A DNA stretch of 64,000 nucleotides from Ceratorhiza oryzae-sativae (GCA_030998015.1 JARWMV010000029.1:1-64000), one strand, 5' to 3'. Shown: positions 11,082 through 22,949, counted from the first letter of the stretch. Notes: generated by a model from the letters alone, not told the origin. Made by a program: numbers and translations.

Positions 11082-11897
11082 ATGTCTTTCGTCACTCACC
11101 CAATCGCACATCCCAACCGTTACACCCCACTTGCCGAAAATCAGGTGGCCCCACTTCGGCAGCCACCCACCTCCAGGCGGCCAGCACCCTACCCTGGCAG
11201 GGAAAATCGTCCTAAACCAGGGATGTACTGCTCCAGCGTGGAAGACGCCCAGAGGTACGCCGAACGACTGTTGCCAGGGGCTAACCTAGTGTACATCCCA
11301 AAGAAGTTAAGGGATGAAAGGAACTGGATTGACGATGACAAGTACCTGGATCCCAGGTTAGGGGTCCTGACATGGCATGGAAGCCGGAAGCCAACGACAA
11401 GAAACGCCTTGTTAAGAACACCGATGTATGTTGTCGACAATATTGTGGGACCAACAGTCGACATGGTGACCAAGGCAGCAAGGCAACAGAGGAGGGCCAC
11501 AGGCCAAATGGCAGACGGAGGGGACTGGGAGGTGGAGCGCCGGGCAAAGGCACTGTTGGAGCAGTGGAAGCTGGCACCGGCGGCACCGTATGTGGGACTG
11601 CTTGAGGCCACTACCACTGATGAAATGTTTACTGCCATCAGGAAGGAAGCAAACTTGGCCGACTTCCGTAACTGGGTGAAGGTACGCCCAAACCTGCACA
11701 GTTACGACACAGATATGTCGAGCCTCACGGCAAGCCTGGAGTCCCTGGTGGTGAAGGAGGAGGAGCCGAGAGTAACGATAAAGGAACCAACCCCGGACCC
11801 GGCCCAAGAGGGAGCCCAAACGGATTGGGCCAAATGGGAGGATGAGCTGATGGGCGCCTTGGAGGAAGTGCCCCTGCTGGCCCCGGAGCCCCTGTGA
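11082..11897 (+). CDS. ORF3 of family B, unknown function (271 aa)
   Basis: An intact ORF downstream of pol in the same sense, conserved in B2 (41348-42202) with mostly conservative differences. Features: Pro/Arg-rich N-terminus (PLRQPPTSRRPAPYPGREN), a central block with GMYCSSVEDAQRYAERL, YIPKKLRDERNWIDDD and LGVLTWHGSRKPTTRN, an Arg-rich helix (ARQQRRATGQ) and an acidic C-terminus. No zinc finger, transmembrane segment or known catalytic motif was seen. Standard Ty3/gypsy elements end with integrase or chromodomain, so this is an accessory gene. The position recalls env-like ORF3s, but nothing resembles an envelope protein: no signal peptide and no membrane anchor. Confidence 0.75.
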   Translation: MSFVTHPIAHPNRYTPLAENQVAPLRQPPTSRRPAPYPGRENRPKPGMYCSSVEDAQRYAERLLPGANLVYIPKKLRDERNWIDDDKYLDPRLGVLTWHGSRKPTTRNALLRTPMYVVDNIVGPTVDMVTKAARQQRRATGQMADGGDWEVERRAKALLEQWKLAPAAPYVGLLEATTTDEMFTAIRKEANLADFRNWVKVRPNLHSYDTDMSSLTASLESLVVKEEEPRVTIKEPTPDPAQEGAQTDWAKWEDELMGALEEVPLLAPEPL

Positions 11898-11976
11898 TTA
11901 TCGGGCCTATCACACGTTTTTGGAATGTCTTAAGAATAATTTTCATAATCATATAATAATACATTTCAAAATGTTT

Positions 11977-12320
11977 CTATTTTTTCTTGCCCTTGAGGGG
12001 CCGGGTATAGGGTTTTTTTGCCTTCTTATCCTTCCTAGTAGTACGGGCCGCAGAACCACCAGCCCGGTTCTCAGGCAACAGCCAGGGGGCCTCCCCCCCT
12101 GGGAAGTCGGCCATGTAGTTCTGGAAACACCCAGAACCAGACGCCGCAAAGGGCGAAGCCTCATCAAACAAGGGAGCAGAGCCCTCCTCAAAGAATTCGG
12201 CAAGAGCGGCCTGGTGAGACCGCTCCTCAAAGGACTTGTAGTCCTGATCAACGAGCGCCCAGACATGCTCAAGGGTGGCCTCATGGGCCCGACCATCAAG
12301 GAGGATGCGCTCTTCTACAG
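11977..12320 (-). pseudogene. B1 antisense gene, exon 2 only
   Basis: Minus strand, convergent with ORF3. It matches exon 2 of the B2 antisense gene (40930-41267): EERILLDGRAHEATLE, DQDYKSFEERSHQAALAEFF, SGSGCFQNYMADFPGGEAPW, ending PYTRPLKGKKK. The splice acceptor (GTTCTGTAG before AAGAGCGC) is still present. Similarity ends 4-5 bp beyond it, where the TIR element begins, so exon 1 and promoter are lost. Open frame seems to continue into the TIR element, but that part is not homologous to exon 1. Confidence 0.75.
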
Positions 12321-12323
12321 AAC

Positions 12324-13764
12324 TAGAGAAGCTGTGCCAGAATTTTGCAGGACTCCGGCACCTGCAGCAGGACTCCTGCGCTTTTTGGCCATTCTGGCAC
12401 TGGCACTGGCACTGGCTCGCCAGTTGCCGGAGTCCGTGCCAGAATTCTGGCAGGTGCAGGAGCATGCCAGAATCCCGGGACTCCTGCAACTGGCTATGGT
12501 CAGAACTCACCACATCAAGTTGTGTAATAGCTCATTAGATGCGCAGAAGAGAGAGCATTCCAATGATATAGAGCACGTTTCATACGAAATTCATTCTGGC
12601 AAATTTTACGCAGTTCTTTTGTTCGGGTCTTTGTGGCCAACATTTCCAGGGCCATAAACCTCACCACAATCTCTCGCAAAGTAGCTCATTAAATGCGCAA
12701 AAATCAGGAGATCACAGATATGTCATTTGCTCCGCGCAAAAAATTCGATAACGCATAGTTCGCTCCAAATTGATGCTCAGGAAATATTCTGGGAAATGCG
12801 CACATGCTATTTCACCACAAAGAAAGCTGTTTGAAGCTTATCCGACCAGCTAGCCTTTCTCCTGAGCTTGAAAACCCCCTACTGACATTATATCTAGTAA
12901 ATACATTGACTGGATAACTATGAACCGGGGTGTGTGCAGGCAACCTCACTGTCAACCCAGCAGAATCACTGCACATGGTCGGAAATTTATGTTATAAGCT
13001 TGTTCCAGATGTTTCAGGTACCTGAGATAGGGCAATAAGCATCCCTGAATCTGTCTGTGATACTAAGAAAGCCAGAATAGCACTGTGTGGGTGTCCATGG
13101 CGCATTTCAGGGGGTTTTCAGCATCAGGGGCGCTGTTCCCCCAGTTTCACCAGCTAAAACACCTTCAATCAGGCTGGTTTTTGGTATATAGAGTCCTTAT
13201 GATAATGCGCATCGACTCCGCGCAAGGGAGCGAGGTTTGCACGGCTGGTTTCACTAGCGCTTGTGGCGCTGTTCAGGGGTTTCCCCCTTTATATCGCTGA
13301 TAACTTTCGATAAAAGCGTTCGTTTATTATGAAAATATGTGCATTCGATTCCTCTCAGTGAGACGAGTCGATTGGTATGTATATCGCCCCAATTAGAGCT
13401 CAGGATAGCGAGCTTGAACATCTGCGCATCCCCCTGAATATTTTTCTTAGACGATTCTGCGCCGATACTGCTCATTTCTTAACCGTTTGTAATCAAGTAA
13501 AGTACAATTTGATCCGCTGAATTTTGCGCATTTTATGAGTGCTTAATATATGCAATCCGTGGTGGTCGTGTACAGGTGACAATGTGCCAGTATTCAGGTA
13601 TGCAGGTATGCAGGTATGCCAGTACTGCAGGACTCCGCCTAGGACTCTGGCACCCTTGAGGCTATTCTGGCACCTGCACTGGCAACTGGCATGCCGGAAT
13701 TCACTGGAATTTTAGCCAGAATTCTGGCAAGTTCTGGCTGCAGGAGCCTGGCACAGCACCTCTA
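12324..13764. mobile_element. 1.44-kb non-autonomous TIR element (hAT-like)
   Basis: Ends are TAGAGAAGCTGTGCCAG and, inverted, TAGAGGTGCTGTGCCAG. The second end matches the termini of the hAT-type MITE at 43317 (TAGAGGTGCTGTGC). Subterminal regions at both ends are packed with TGCCAGAATTCTGGCA-like palindromes and CTGGCACTGGCACTGGC runs. The interior has no credible coding sequence but many GCGCA/GCGCAA motifs. The 8-bp flanks (TACAGAAC, GTGAGTGA) do not match, and B1 lies on one side and copia on the other, so the insertion was followed by rearrangement or the boundary was recombined. Confidence 0.5.
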
Positions 13765-14129
13765 GTGAGTGAGGTGAAATGTTTGGTGGCCCAGGCGTTG
13801 TAGCATGGCATGTCATCGTTGCGATTAGAGCCTAGTGCAAGAAAACAGTTGTGTATGCGCTCGGTTAGCTGTGAGCAATATGTGTGGTCCCCAATAGTAG
13901 TTGTATCAATGCAATAGACTTTGTCAGGGTCGCGTATGTAAGAACCAGAGTGTGTATGCATATTGTCGAGTGCCTGGAGCCAGAGTACGCGTTCGGGTTT
14001 GGATTTCTCATTGAGCTGTTTGTGATAGTAAGGATTTTCACCAGCGCATGCCTGTGTTCTTGTGGTACAGCAAGTTATGCCAGGGATAGTGCAATTGGAG
14101 GGTTCAGATGTGGTAGGCGCAGCAGCAGG
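13765..14129 (-). other. Degraded region 3' of the copia integrase
   Basis: Minus-strand continuation of the copia element where RT would be expected. Only short frames are seen and no RT motif. The element is cut at 13764 by the TIR element. Confidence 0.4.
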
Positions 14130-15689
14130 TCAATGCAAATGCTCAGTGGGCTTGACAGTAGCAGTAGGAATGTGCATGGTAGGTGTGGGATCAGGTTGCG
14201 ACAATATGGAGGGCTCCCCCTGAGCCTGGTTGGTTGAGTCTTGGGGCTGAGTGGTTGTATGCGCCAGTTGCAGTGCTTCAGGGCCAATGCCCATCTCCCC
14301 CTCACTTGGCGTGAAGACTTGAATCCATTTTTTGTCTGATAGGCTGTTGGGTTCTTCGGATGATGCAATAGGGGCTGGTGATTTGAATGAGATTGGATCA
14401 GGGAGGTGGCGCGGGAAATAGACGTTGTGCAACATGCGGATCGTGCGATCAGGCCACGCAAGGTAGCGCCAAACCCCGCCAGAGTTCCTGTCGATCCCTG
14501 TGAAAATTGTGTGGTGGGTCTTGGCCTCAAGCTTTGAGTGGCCTTTGTTTTGAATGAGGACGTGGCATGTTGTGCCAAACAGTTGAAAGTACAACATGTT
14601 GATAGGCTTGTTGAACATTTCGATTTGGGGGATGTGCCATTCTCCTCGGATTTTGTGTGGCATATTGTTGCCTATAAGGTTTGCATAGGCAACTGCTTCT
14701 TGCCAAAGAAAGAGTTTTCCACAAGTATTCAAATGACCATGTATCATGGTGCAAGAGCATTCAGCTAAGGTACAATGGGCGCGTTTGGCAGGACCATTTT
14801 GTGTGGACAAATAGGGCGCTGTGGTAGTAATTTCAGTCCCGGTTTTGTCGCAGAACTTGCATAAGTGGCAGTTGATGAGCTCTTTGCCGTTATCAAAATG
14901 TATGCACTTGATTTCGCGGCCTTTCTGAGTGCAAATGAAATTCACAAGCACAATGTAGCAATCGACGGCTTTGCTTTTGTCGCGCATGAAGTTGACAAAC
15001 GTAAATCGGGTGGCTGCGTCGACGAATACTATGTAGTAGCGGTTACCTTGGATCGAGTTTATCGATGCCGGGCCCCAGACATCCGAGTAAATGAGATTGG
15101 CAATCTTGCAAGGGGTTTCGATGGCGATAGTACTGAAAGGACACGCGTGAGATTTGCCTTGTACACACCCTAGGCAATCGAAATTTGGGTCAAGCAGGAC
15201 TGATTTGGGATTAGCAATTTTGAGACCACAAGCAAGGTTGCTGTTCTTGAGGTGAATAATGTTTTGCAGGTCTGTATGCGCAAGTATTATGTGCCAATCG
15301 TGTAGAGGGCGCGCAATGTATGCATGTTGACGCAGGTCTGTAGTAGCCATGAGGTACCAGGAGTTTCCGGTTCGGCGTTCACCAATCTTCTTGGCTAGCG
15401 CGAAGAGCCATTGATTGTTGGGGCTGATTTCATCGAAGAAAGCAATTGTGTTGCGGGTCACATGAGCAGAGTGATGAGGATATTCGTTGGTCCAAGAGGA
15501 TAGGGATAAAAGGTTGACCAGTGAGTTTTCGAAAAGGGCAACGTTTGTAAAGTATATGCGGCTGTCAGGTGATCCGTACTGAGGCTTGTTGTTAATGACC
15601 TGAGGCACACGCATGTACATGTGCAAAGTGATTTTGCCAAAACCCGAGATGGTGGCTGTGCCGCCAATGCCCTGGATTGTCAATGACAT
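14130..15689 (-). pseudogene. Ty1/copia integrase region of pol
   Basis: A long minus-strand frame with the GAG-pre-integrase/zinc block (HDWHIILAHTDLQNIIHL...CLGCVQGKSHACPF). The integrase core follows with D (IYSDVWGP), D (IHFDNGKELIN) and the region normally supplying E (NGPAKRAHCTLAECS, where Glu of the usual NGxxER is replaced by Lys). The C-terminal part has KPINMLYFQLFGTTCHV and LAWPDRTIRMLHNVYFPR. Copia order (integrase before RT) and the upstream Gag support the call. Loss of the catalytic Glu context and absence of RT and RNase H mean the copy cannot move by itself. Confidence 0.85.
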
Positions 15690-16100
15690 CAGAATAAAAT
15701 TGGTTAAATGCTTGTGCCAGCTGGTAACGTGGCAGGATGCACTGGAGTTGATGATCCAGGTGTCGTCTAGACCAATGCTGAATTGGGTGTCGTTCTGAAA
15801 AGAGAAGGAGAAATGTTTGAAGTTTTCGGCAAAATATTGCTGAATGCATGTCAGTAGATCTTCAAATGCAGGTGGATTCGGAGTAGTAAGGAGTTCTCAG
15901 GTAATCAGCATGTGAGAAGATTGTTGGTTCAAGCTGGGTGTATGCATCGTAGTAGCGCACGTGAAACGAAAAGCGTAGGCAAAGTCTGAAGACAATATAA
16001 AATTTGCGCGCTCGCCATTATTGCCGTTGTTGCTATTGTTATGCATGTTGTCATGGCAATTGTTGCATCTGCTGGTATTAGCATGCCTGGTACTGCGGCC
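15690..16100 (-). pseudogene. Copia protease region, degraded
   Basis: Lies between Gag and integrase. On the minus strand, near 15745-15765, the frame gives IINSSASCH, which fits the copia protease region (normally WIIDSGAS) with the Asp changed to Asn. Several frame breaks occur; no full domain can be read. Confidence 0.45.
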
Positions 16101-17438
16101 TCAGCCAGATCCTTGGCGGTTGTTTGCAGTATGACCACCTCTATGTCCTCCTCCCCCGGGTTTACGGCAGTTGGCCTTCTTGTGACCAGGGATGCCACAA
16201 TTATGGCATATAATCTCGATTATGGTGGAAACATGGCGATTTGGGGTGCCTTGGCGATTCCCGGGGACTTGGTGATTACGTGCAAAGAAGGATTTTTCGT
16301 TGGCGACTGACTTTTGGCAATGATATTTGGTGAGTAGATGGGATTGAATGTTGATAGATAGCTTGGAACCATCAGTATTGCCAGATTCAGGGCGTTGAGA
16401 GATGACTGAGACGAGTACCTGCCAGGATTCAGGCAGCAAGACTAAGAGTTGCCAAACAAATTTGATTTCTTTGAGTTGATCTGATGATTTGGCGAGGAGC
16501 GCAATGTTGAGATTGTTAAATATCTTGCGTAACTCCTTTATATGCACCTCTAAGTTGTCCCCTTTGTTCATGCGTAGCGAAGTAAAGTGGTTTTGGAGCA
16601 TAGTCATTGCAGCGACGCCTAGGGACTGGTATTGGTTCCTAAGTATGGCCCAAGCGTTGGCAACAGAGGTTTCACAGGCAACATGGATCATAGGGCCGGT
16701 GTCAACACAGCGATGTAAAGCACCTAGTGCAGTAGTGTTCTTTTTGTCCCAAGCAGGTTGGTCATTCAGATCGCTAGGTCGAGGGGTAGAGCTGCTGACA
16801 ATGTCCCATACATCGACCTCTTGAAACATATCTTGCATTTTTATGCACCAGACTTGATAGTCGTCCTGGCCTTGGAGCTTGGCAATTGCATAGTTCTTGT
16901 TGGCGATGACTAGCATGGGGGCATTGGGTGTGCCTTTGGATGATGACGCCATAGTAGCAGGCTGAGCAGTAGCGGCAGTGGCAGTGACAGTAGATGAAGG
17001 AGCAGGCGCGATAGGTAGCGTGGGGGCAATGGGTTCAGTGGGCAACAGTAAGCCAATCTGGGCAAACGACAATAGGTATAGGCAGTTGTCGAGAGATAGA
17101 CGTTCAACACCTGTCTGTGTATGCGCCCCTAGTAGTGCTTTGTATAGGCTGAGTTGATCACTAGTGAATTGGTATTCTGTGGTGCCAAGTTGTAACAAGT
17201 AAAGCTGATTGTGGAGATTGCGTTTGACAGTATCAAGGGTGGACGCGTTTGAGGGTGATGGCAGTAGCACAACGTCGAAGGGCGCTGGATTGAGTGTGAA
17301 GTTGGCGAATTCGTCTGTAACACCTGTAGCATTGAGGAAATCTTGCACTTGGCAATCCAATGAAGTTGGCAACAAGTGAGGTGATAGATGCAGTGATTGA
17401 GCAGGTGTAGATAACTGAGGATTCAACAGGGTGGGCAA
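16101..17438 (-). pseudogene. Copia Gag (UBN2-type with CCHC knuckle)
   Basis: A 445-codon frame with no ATG at its beginning. It contains the copia Gag core: KLQGQDDYQVWCIKMQDMF, ANAWAILRNQYQSLG, TSLRMNKGDNLEVHIKELR, LPESWQVLVSVIS. It ends with a zinc knuckle CHNCGIPGHKKANC and a Gly-rich basic tail. The first ATG (about 16955) precedes the core. Upstream codons encode Pro/Thr-rich sequence, so the real start may have been lost. Gag binds element RNA and builds the particle. Confidence 0.85.
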
Positions 17439-17460
17439 CCGGTGAGCTCAATAATGAGCA

Positions 17461-17472
17461 GGGCTCATAACC
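17461..17472 (-). promoter_or_regulatory. Half-tRNA primer binding site of copia element
   Basis: Read on the minus strand the bases right after the LTR are GGTTATGAGCCC. They are complementary to the anticodon loop and stem of initiator tRNA-Met (GGGCTCATAACC). Drosophila copia and yeast Ty5 are known to prime from a cleaved half of this tRNA. Confidence 0.75.
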
Positions 17473-17752
17473 TGTTGAAGCGCAGTGAGTAAATGCGCTC
17501 CAATGTATGAGTTAGCGCAGTGAGACAAAGCGGATTGAGCCCACTAGAGATGAGTGGGGAGAACATTGCTGTTGATCGAGCAACTTGTACATTTGTTTAT
17601 ATAGAATACAACAGATAAATCCAGGTGGTACATCAGCGTGTATATGAGAGAAAGAAATTACAAATGGAGATAAAACACATAATATTGGACGCAAGACAAA
17701 GGAGAGGTAAAATATTGATATATGCTTGATATATGCATGGAATCGTTCAACA
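17473..17752 (-). repeat. Copia 5' LTR (280 bp)
   Basis: Termini TGTTGAACG...CTTCAACA (minus strand) form short inverted repeats TGTTGAA/TTCAACA. A TATATAAAC box lies near 17600. The primer site follows directly. Only one LTR of this copy is in the window. Confidence 0.8.
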
Positions 17753-17956
17753 CTCTTGTCCATCACTGCATGTGTTGCAGACAGCAATCTACCTGCTTGC
17801 AAAAAAGATGCTCTATATCACACCTGTCAAAGGCTTGTTGATTAGTTGTAGTCATTGTCCAATGCTAGGTAGCAGAGCAGCCACAGTGTTTGAGAGTGAA
17901 AATCCCAGCATCAAGAGCACCTACCATACTTGTCTATCCCACTTCCTTTTTTAGCT
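17753..17956. other. Interval between copia LTR and family C gag
   Basis: Non-coding, probably leader of family C. Its 5' LTR and primer site are not recognisable here. Confidence 0.35.
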
Positions 17957-19271
17957 ATGTCTGCACCAAACCCTGCCTCTGCCTGGATTCAGTTTGATGC
18001 CACCCAGATTCAAGTACCCACCAATTGAGCTGATCTATTAGCATTTACCCACACAATCAAGGACACACTGATTGCTATAAATAACAATCTTACAGTATTT
18101 ATCAATCAACAGTCAGCTGAACTTTCTACCATCAACACCACTCTCCAGAACCACAATACAGGTGTATCTAACCTTGAAACAAATGTAGTTGCACTCCAGG
18201 CTGCAGTCAAAGCACCTGGCACAAGCACCTCTATTGTGTGTACTTGAGCACCCAAGTTATCAGCACCTGCCAAATTCAATGGTTCAGATAAAAACAAAGC
18301 AGTATCCTTCAGGGTCACAGTGGCCCATTATTTGCAGACTTCTTATCCTGCTGCGACTGCTGATGAGCAGGTTGCCTACATCATCTCCTGCCTGGAAGGC
18401 AAAGCCCACAAGTGGCTGGAACCCTACTTGGAAGACAACATTATCAACAGCAATCCAGTCACTTGGCTTCATAATGTCTGATTTCTGGAGCCAATTTAAT
18501 GCTCACTGGAATGTTGCCAACAAGACCAAAAATTTTGGGGCAAAATTCAAATCACTCAAACAAAAGAATTCAGTCCAAGAATACTTCAAGGACTTCCAGA
18601 CATATTCCCAGGGTCTTGGCTACAATGATGTGTCTCTTCATGATCATTTCTACAATGGTCTCACAGTCAAAATCAAGGAGTTCCTTGTGGCCCAAGATTA
18701 CAACCACATGGCTGCCAATGTCACTTTGCAAACTCTTGCAGACAAGGCACTCTGAATTGATCAGTGCATTGAGTTGTTCCAGGCCCAAAACCCATCCCCC
18801 AAAAACTCTTCCTCCTCCAATGTGGCTAGCACCTCCACCAAAGCTTCCACCTTGCTGTCAGCAGCTCCTCCCAAAGGCCAGGCCAGGGAAAAGATGTCTG
18901 TTGGGGAAAAGGTGTACATGCTTGGTCTGGATGGTAAGGCTTGCAAAGGAACAATTTTGGCTATAAACCACAATGCCAAAGGGCAGTCGATTCCCACAAT
19001 CAAATGGAATGATGGATCATCTGAAGAAACTACGTTTAAACAAATCCAAAAAGATTTGCATCCGATTGTTGTTGCTCCCTTGGCTCCTACCCTGGCCAAA
19101 GGTTCTGGTCCTGGACCCATGGATTTAGATTCAGCTGGGAAAGGAAAAAAGCCTGTTATATGCAGCACTTGTGGTGGTCATGGCCATTATTCCAGTGCTT
19201 GTCCCTCCAAACCCTATTCTGGGCAAGCCACTTCCCTTTCTGGTGATGAGTTGGAAAACAAGGACACTTGA
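17957..19271 (+). pseudogene. Family C Gag
   Basis: Starts MSAPNPASAWIQFDA. The capsid-like part includes APAKFNGSDKNKAVSFRV, SCLEGKAHKWLEPYLED, WSQFNAHWNVANKTKNF and VQEYFKDFQTYSQGLGYND. A spacer with YMLGLDGKACKGTILAI and a CCHC knuckle (CSTCGGHGHYSSAC) follow. It is broken by several in-frame stops and a frame change near 18480. Organisation is parallel to family A Gag (same capsid order, SAGKGKK before the knuckle), so A and C are related lineages. Confidence 0.8.
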
Positions 19272-22200
19272 ACATTGACAGAGCAAATGTATCAAGCAAA
19301 ACCAGTATGGACTTTGAAATATATGCTGTAGACAACATGTCCCCTTTAAATATATATGTTGTCACATCTCAAGTCCTGTCCACTCCAGAAAATAAAAGCA
19401 TCAACCATATGCAAACCATGCACAGTTGGGCAATGATTGACTCAGGCACATCCTCATGCTTTATACACCCACACCTAGTCAAACAATATTGAATACCCAC
19501 TTACAAAAAGAAAATTCCAAAAAAATTAAAAGTTATTGATGGTTGTGAAATCTCTTCTGGTATTGTTGATACAGAATGTGTTTTTATTCTAGAAATAGGT
19601 AGTCATAAAGAACAATTGGTTTGTAATGTAGCAGACATAGGTAGACACACTTTAGTACAAGGAATGACATGGCTCAAATTACATAATCCAAATATTGACT
19701 GGCCAAACAAACATGTTACCTTTGACTCAAACTTTTGTATAAAAAATTGCATTCCTGCTTCTAATGTAGTTCTTGGCAATGTTGGTGGTGTCTTTGACCC
19801 ATTTGACAAAAACCTAGGAGGTATTGAGGCTTACCAACCTCTTGAAGGCATCCCTAGGGACCCTGGAGGTGTTGTGGTATCAAAACCACTTGAAGGCATC
19901 CCAGAGGAACTCCAAGACTATGCAGATGTATTTTCTGAGGACAAAGTGATGGAGTTACCTCCTCACCATCCATATGACCTTGAGATAGTCCTCAAGGATC
20001 AAAATGCACCAGTAAAAGGACTGGTATACCCCCTTCACCCTTTGGATGACAAGGAATTAAGGAGAATACTCAAAGAGCAGTTGGACAAAGGGTTGATCAG
20101 GCCCTCCAAATCATGATACAGCTCTCCAGTAATCTTTGTTCCTAAAAAGAATGGCAAAAGAAGGATGTGTGTCAATTATCATTTCCTTAATTCCAACACA
20201 GTACAAAACACATATCCCATACCTCTCATTTCCACCCTGGTAGAGAAATTGAGAGGAGCACATGTATTCACAACTCTGGACCTTAAATCTGGCTATAATC
20301 TGGTCAGAATTAAAGAAGGAGATGAATGGAAAACAGCATTTAAAACAAAATACAGTCTATTCAAATACTTGGTCATGCCTTTTGGTCTTTGTAATGTGCC
20401 AGCTGCCTTCCAGAACTTCATGAACAAGATCTTCAGGGATTTACTTGATGTGTCAGTCATAGTATACCTTGACAACATACTTATATTTTCCAAAAACCCT
20501 GAGGATCACATGAAGCACATTCAGGAAGTGTTATCCTGACTTAGGAAACACTAGCTATATTGCAACCTGGAAAAATGTGTCTTCAACACTTCTGAAGTGG
20601 AATACCTAGGTGTAATTGCCAATGGTGAAGGAGTCAAGACAGACCCTAAAAAGGTCACAGAAGCAGTTAATTGGGAAACACCGCATAACATAAAGGAAGT
20701 GCAGGAAGCACTAGGGTTTTTCAACTACTATTGCCACTTCATAGAGGACTTTGCAGGACAAGCTTGGCCTATGTACCAGCTCTTGCCTAAAGATGTCCCT
20801 TGGTGATGGGGTAAGAATGAGGAAGCATCCTTCCAAATTCTGAAAAAAGCACTAGTTGAATCTCCTGTCTTAATCCAACCAGATGTCACAAAGGAATTTA
20901 TACTGGAATGTGATGCATCTGACTTTGCCACTGGAGCTATTCTTAACCAGTATGGCAAAGATGGTAAATTACACCCAGTAGCCTTCTATTCCAAAACTCT
21001 ATCACCAGCCAAACAAAACTATGATATACATGATAAAGAATTACTGGCTATGATACAAGCATTCAAAGAATGGCATCACTTGCTTGAAGGATCTGAAATC
21101 CCTGTCTTGGTAGTCTCAGACCACAAAAATCTGGAGTTCTTCCAGACAAAAAGGGACTTAAACTAAGGATGTGATGCTGATATTCTGGCATTCTGGCATC
21201 AAGGGTAACTCAATTGCATCAGCTTATAAATCAGTGCTTCTACAATTGAGTTACCTTTGATGCCAGAATGCCAGAATATCAGTATCACATCCTTAACTTA
21301 AACCAGAGACAAGCAAGGTGGATGGGCTTCCTGGCCAACTACAATTACAGAATCAAGTACAGAAAAGGGGCACAAAACAGAAAAGCTGATATACTATCTT
21401 GACAAGAATCACTTTGGAGAGAGGCAGCTAAAGAGGGGGGTGAAACCCTGCTGCTTATCAGCCCTGAGCTTTTCATTTTGGCAATTCTCACCAACCATTC
21501 CCTCAATGATCTAATCAGGGATGCATTACCAGATGATAAGACTGTATCAAAGATTCTAAAGTCCCTTGAGGAGAACATTCTGGTTAAAGGCTGGCATCTA
21601 GAAGATGACTTGTTGTACTACCACAATCACATATATGTACCAAACAAGTCAGAAATCAGACAAGTAGTCAGAGAAAGCCAGCATAACAATCCTGCAGCAG
21701 GGCATCCAGGGCATTTCAGGACACTAGATCTCCTATCTCAAGATTACTATTGGTCTGGAATGAAAAAATCTGTTGTTAATTATATTCAGGCATGCAACTT
21801 GTGTATCCAGAACAAGCATTCAAATCAAGCCCCTCCTGGTCTCCTACAACCCATAGACTTACCAAATAAACCCTGGGAGGAAATCACCTATGACTTGATC
21901 ACTGGATTACCAATGTCAGAAGGATACAATGCAATACTCACAGTGGTGGACTGATTATCAAACATGGTACACTTTATCCCCACACACTCTGGAGCCACTG
22001 CAGTAGACATTGCAAATTTATTTGTAAACTTTGTCTGGAAACTACACAGATTACCCCAAAAAACCATATCTGACCAAGGCCCTAACTTCAATGCCAAATT
22101 CCTTTGCCAACTGTACACATGCCTAAACATTGAACTGCATTACTCTATGGCATACAGACCACAGGTTGATGGGCAAAGCAAAAGACTTAACCAATTTGTC

Positions 22201-22938
22201 AAAATATATCTTGGTCACTACATAAATCATAAACAGACAGATTGGGTAGCAGCATTGCCTATGGCAGAATTTGCATATAATAATGAGAAACACTCAGGAT
22301 CAAACTACTTGCTGTTCTTTGCCTGCTATGGCTACAACCCAGATTTCACTGTGGGTAATACCAAAGAAAGCCAGGTACCTGCCACCAATCAATGCACTGA
22401 ACACCTCAAGGAAATCCAAGAAGAGGCCAAGGCTGCTCTAATGATTGCCAATTGAACATACTCTGAATATTGTAATCAGAAGCATTGTGAAGCACCAAAG
22501 ATCAAAGTTGGATCAAAGGTCTTCCTAGACAGCTCAAATATCAAAACCATACACCCTTCTAAGAAATTGGATAACAGGTGTTTTGGACCATACAAAGTAC
22601 TGGAACAAATTGGAAAACATACTTTCAAATTGGAATTACCCAAATCCATGAAGGTTCATCTGGTATTCCACACTTCACTCCTGTTCCCAAAACCAGTAGA
22701 TGACTATAACTGGCAACCTGTACCTGTTCCACCAGTGGTCACTCCTGATGGTGAAGAAGAATTTGAAGTTGAAGAAATCCTGGGCTCTTGAAAGGTTGGA
22801 AGAAGGTTGGAATATTATGTCAAGTGGAAAGGCTATGGACCAGAAGAAAACCTATGGTTACCTAAAACCAAACTCAAGAATGCACCTGAACAAGTAAAAG
22901 AATTCCACCAACTCCATCCCAATGCACTCAGACCTTGA
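19268..22938 (+). pseudogene. Family C Pol with chromodomain
   Basis: Overlaps the gag stop. Order: protease (WAMIDSGTSSCFIHPHLV), RT ([12 protein letters not shown] in place of YxDD, so the second catalytic Asp is Asn), RNase H (FILECDASDFATGAILNQYG), integrase (HNNPAAGHPGHFRTLDLL...CNLCIQNKH; VSDQ-type QGPNFNAKF; PQVDGQSKRLNQF) and chromodomain (EEEFEVEEIL, RLEYYVKWKGYGPEENLW). At least eight in-frame TGAs lie where A3 or the family has Arg (QY*IPT, VVD*LSN, IAN*TYS and others), all explained by CGA to TGA. A 132-bp MITE interrupts RNase H at 21164-21295. Catalytically dead. Confidence 0.88.
21164..21295. mobile_element. 132-bp hAT-type MITE in family C RNase H
   Basis: Long terminal inverted repeats start TAAGGATGTGATGCTGATA and extend about 50 bp through GGCATCAAGGGTAACTCAATTG. 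It is flanked by the 8-bp duplication ACTTAAAC (21156-21163 and 21296-21303). 8-bp TSD and no coding capacity fit a hAT MITE. Same length as the copies at 43317 and 53527. Confidence 0.9.
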
Positions 22939-22949
22939 TGGGGGGGAAG
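22938..22949 (+). promoter_or_regulatory. Polypurine tract of family C
   Basis: GATGGGGGGGAAG abuts the 3' LTR start TGTCATGGCC. It is the plus-strand primer site. Confidence 0.7.

Noticed and set aside
11412..11819. Long minus-strand frames opposite ORF3 (also 11189-11638)
   Set aside because: Shadows of ORF3; they do not keep sequence or start in B2 as a gene would.
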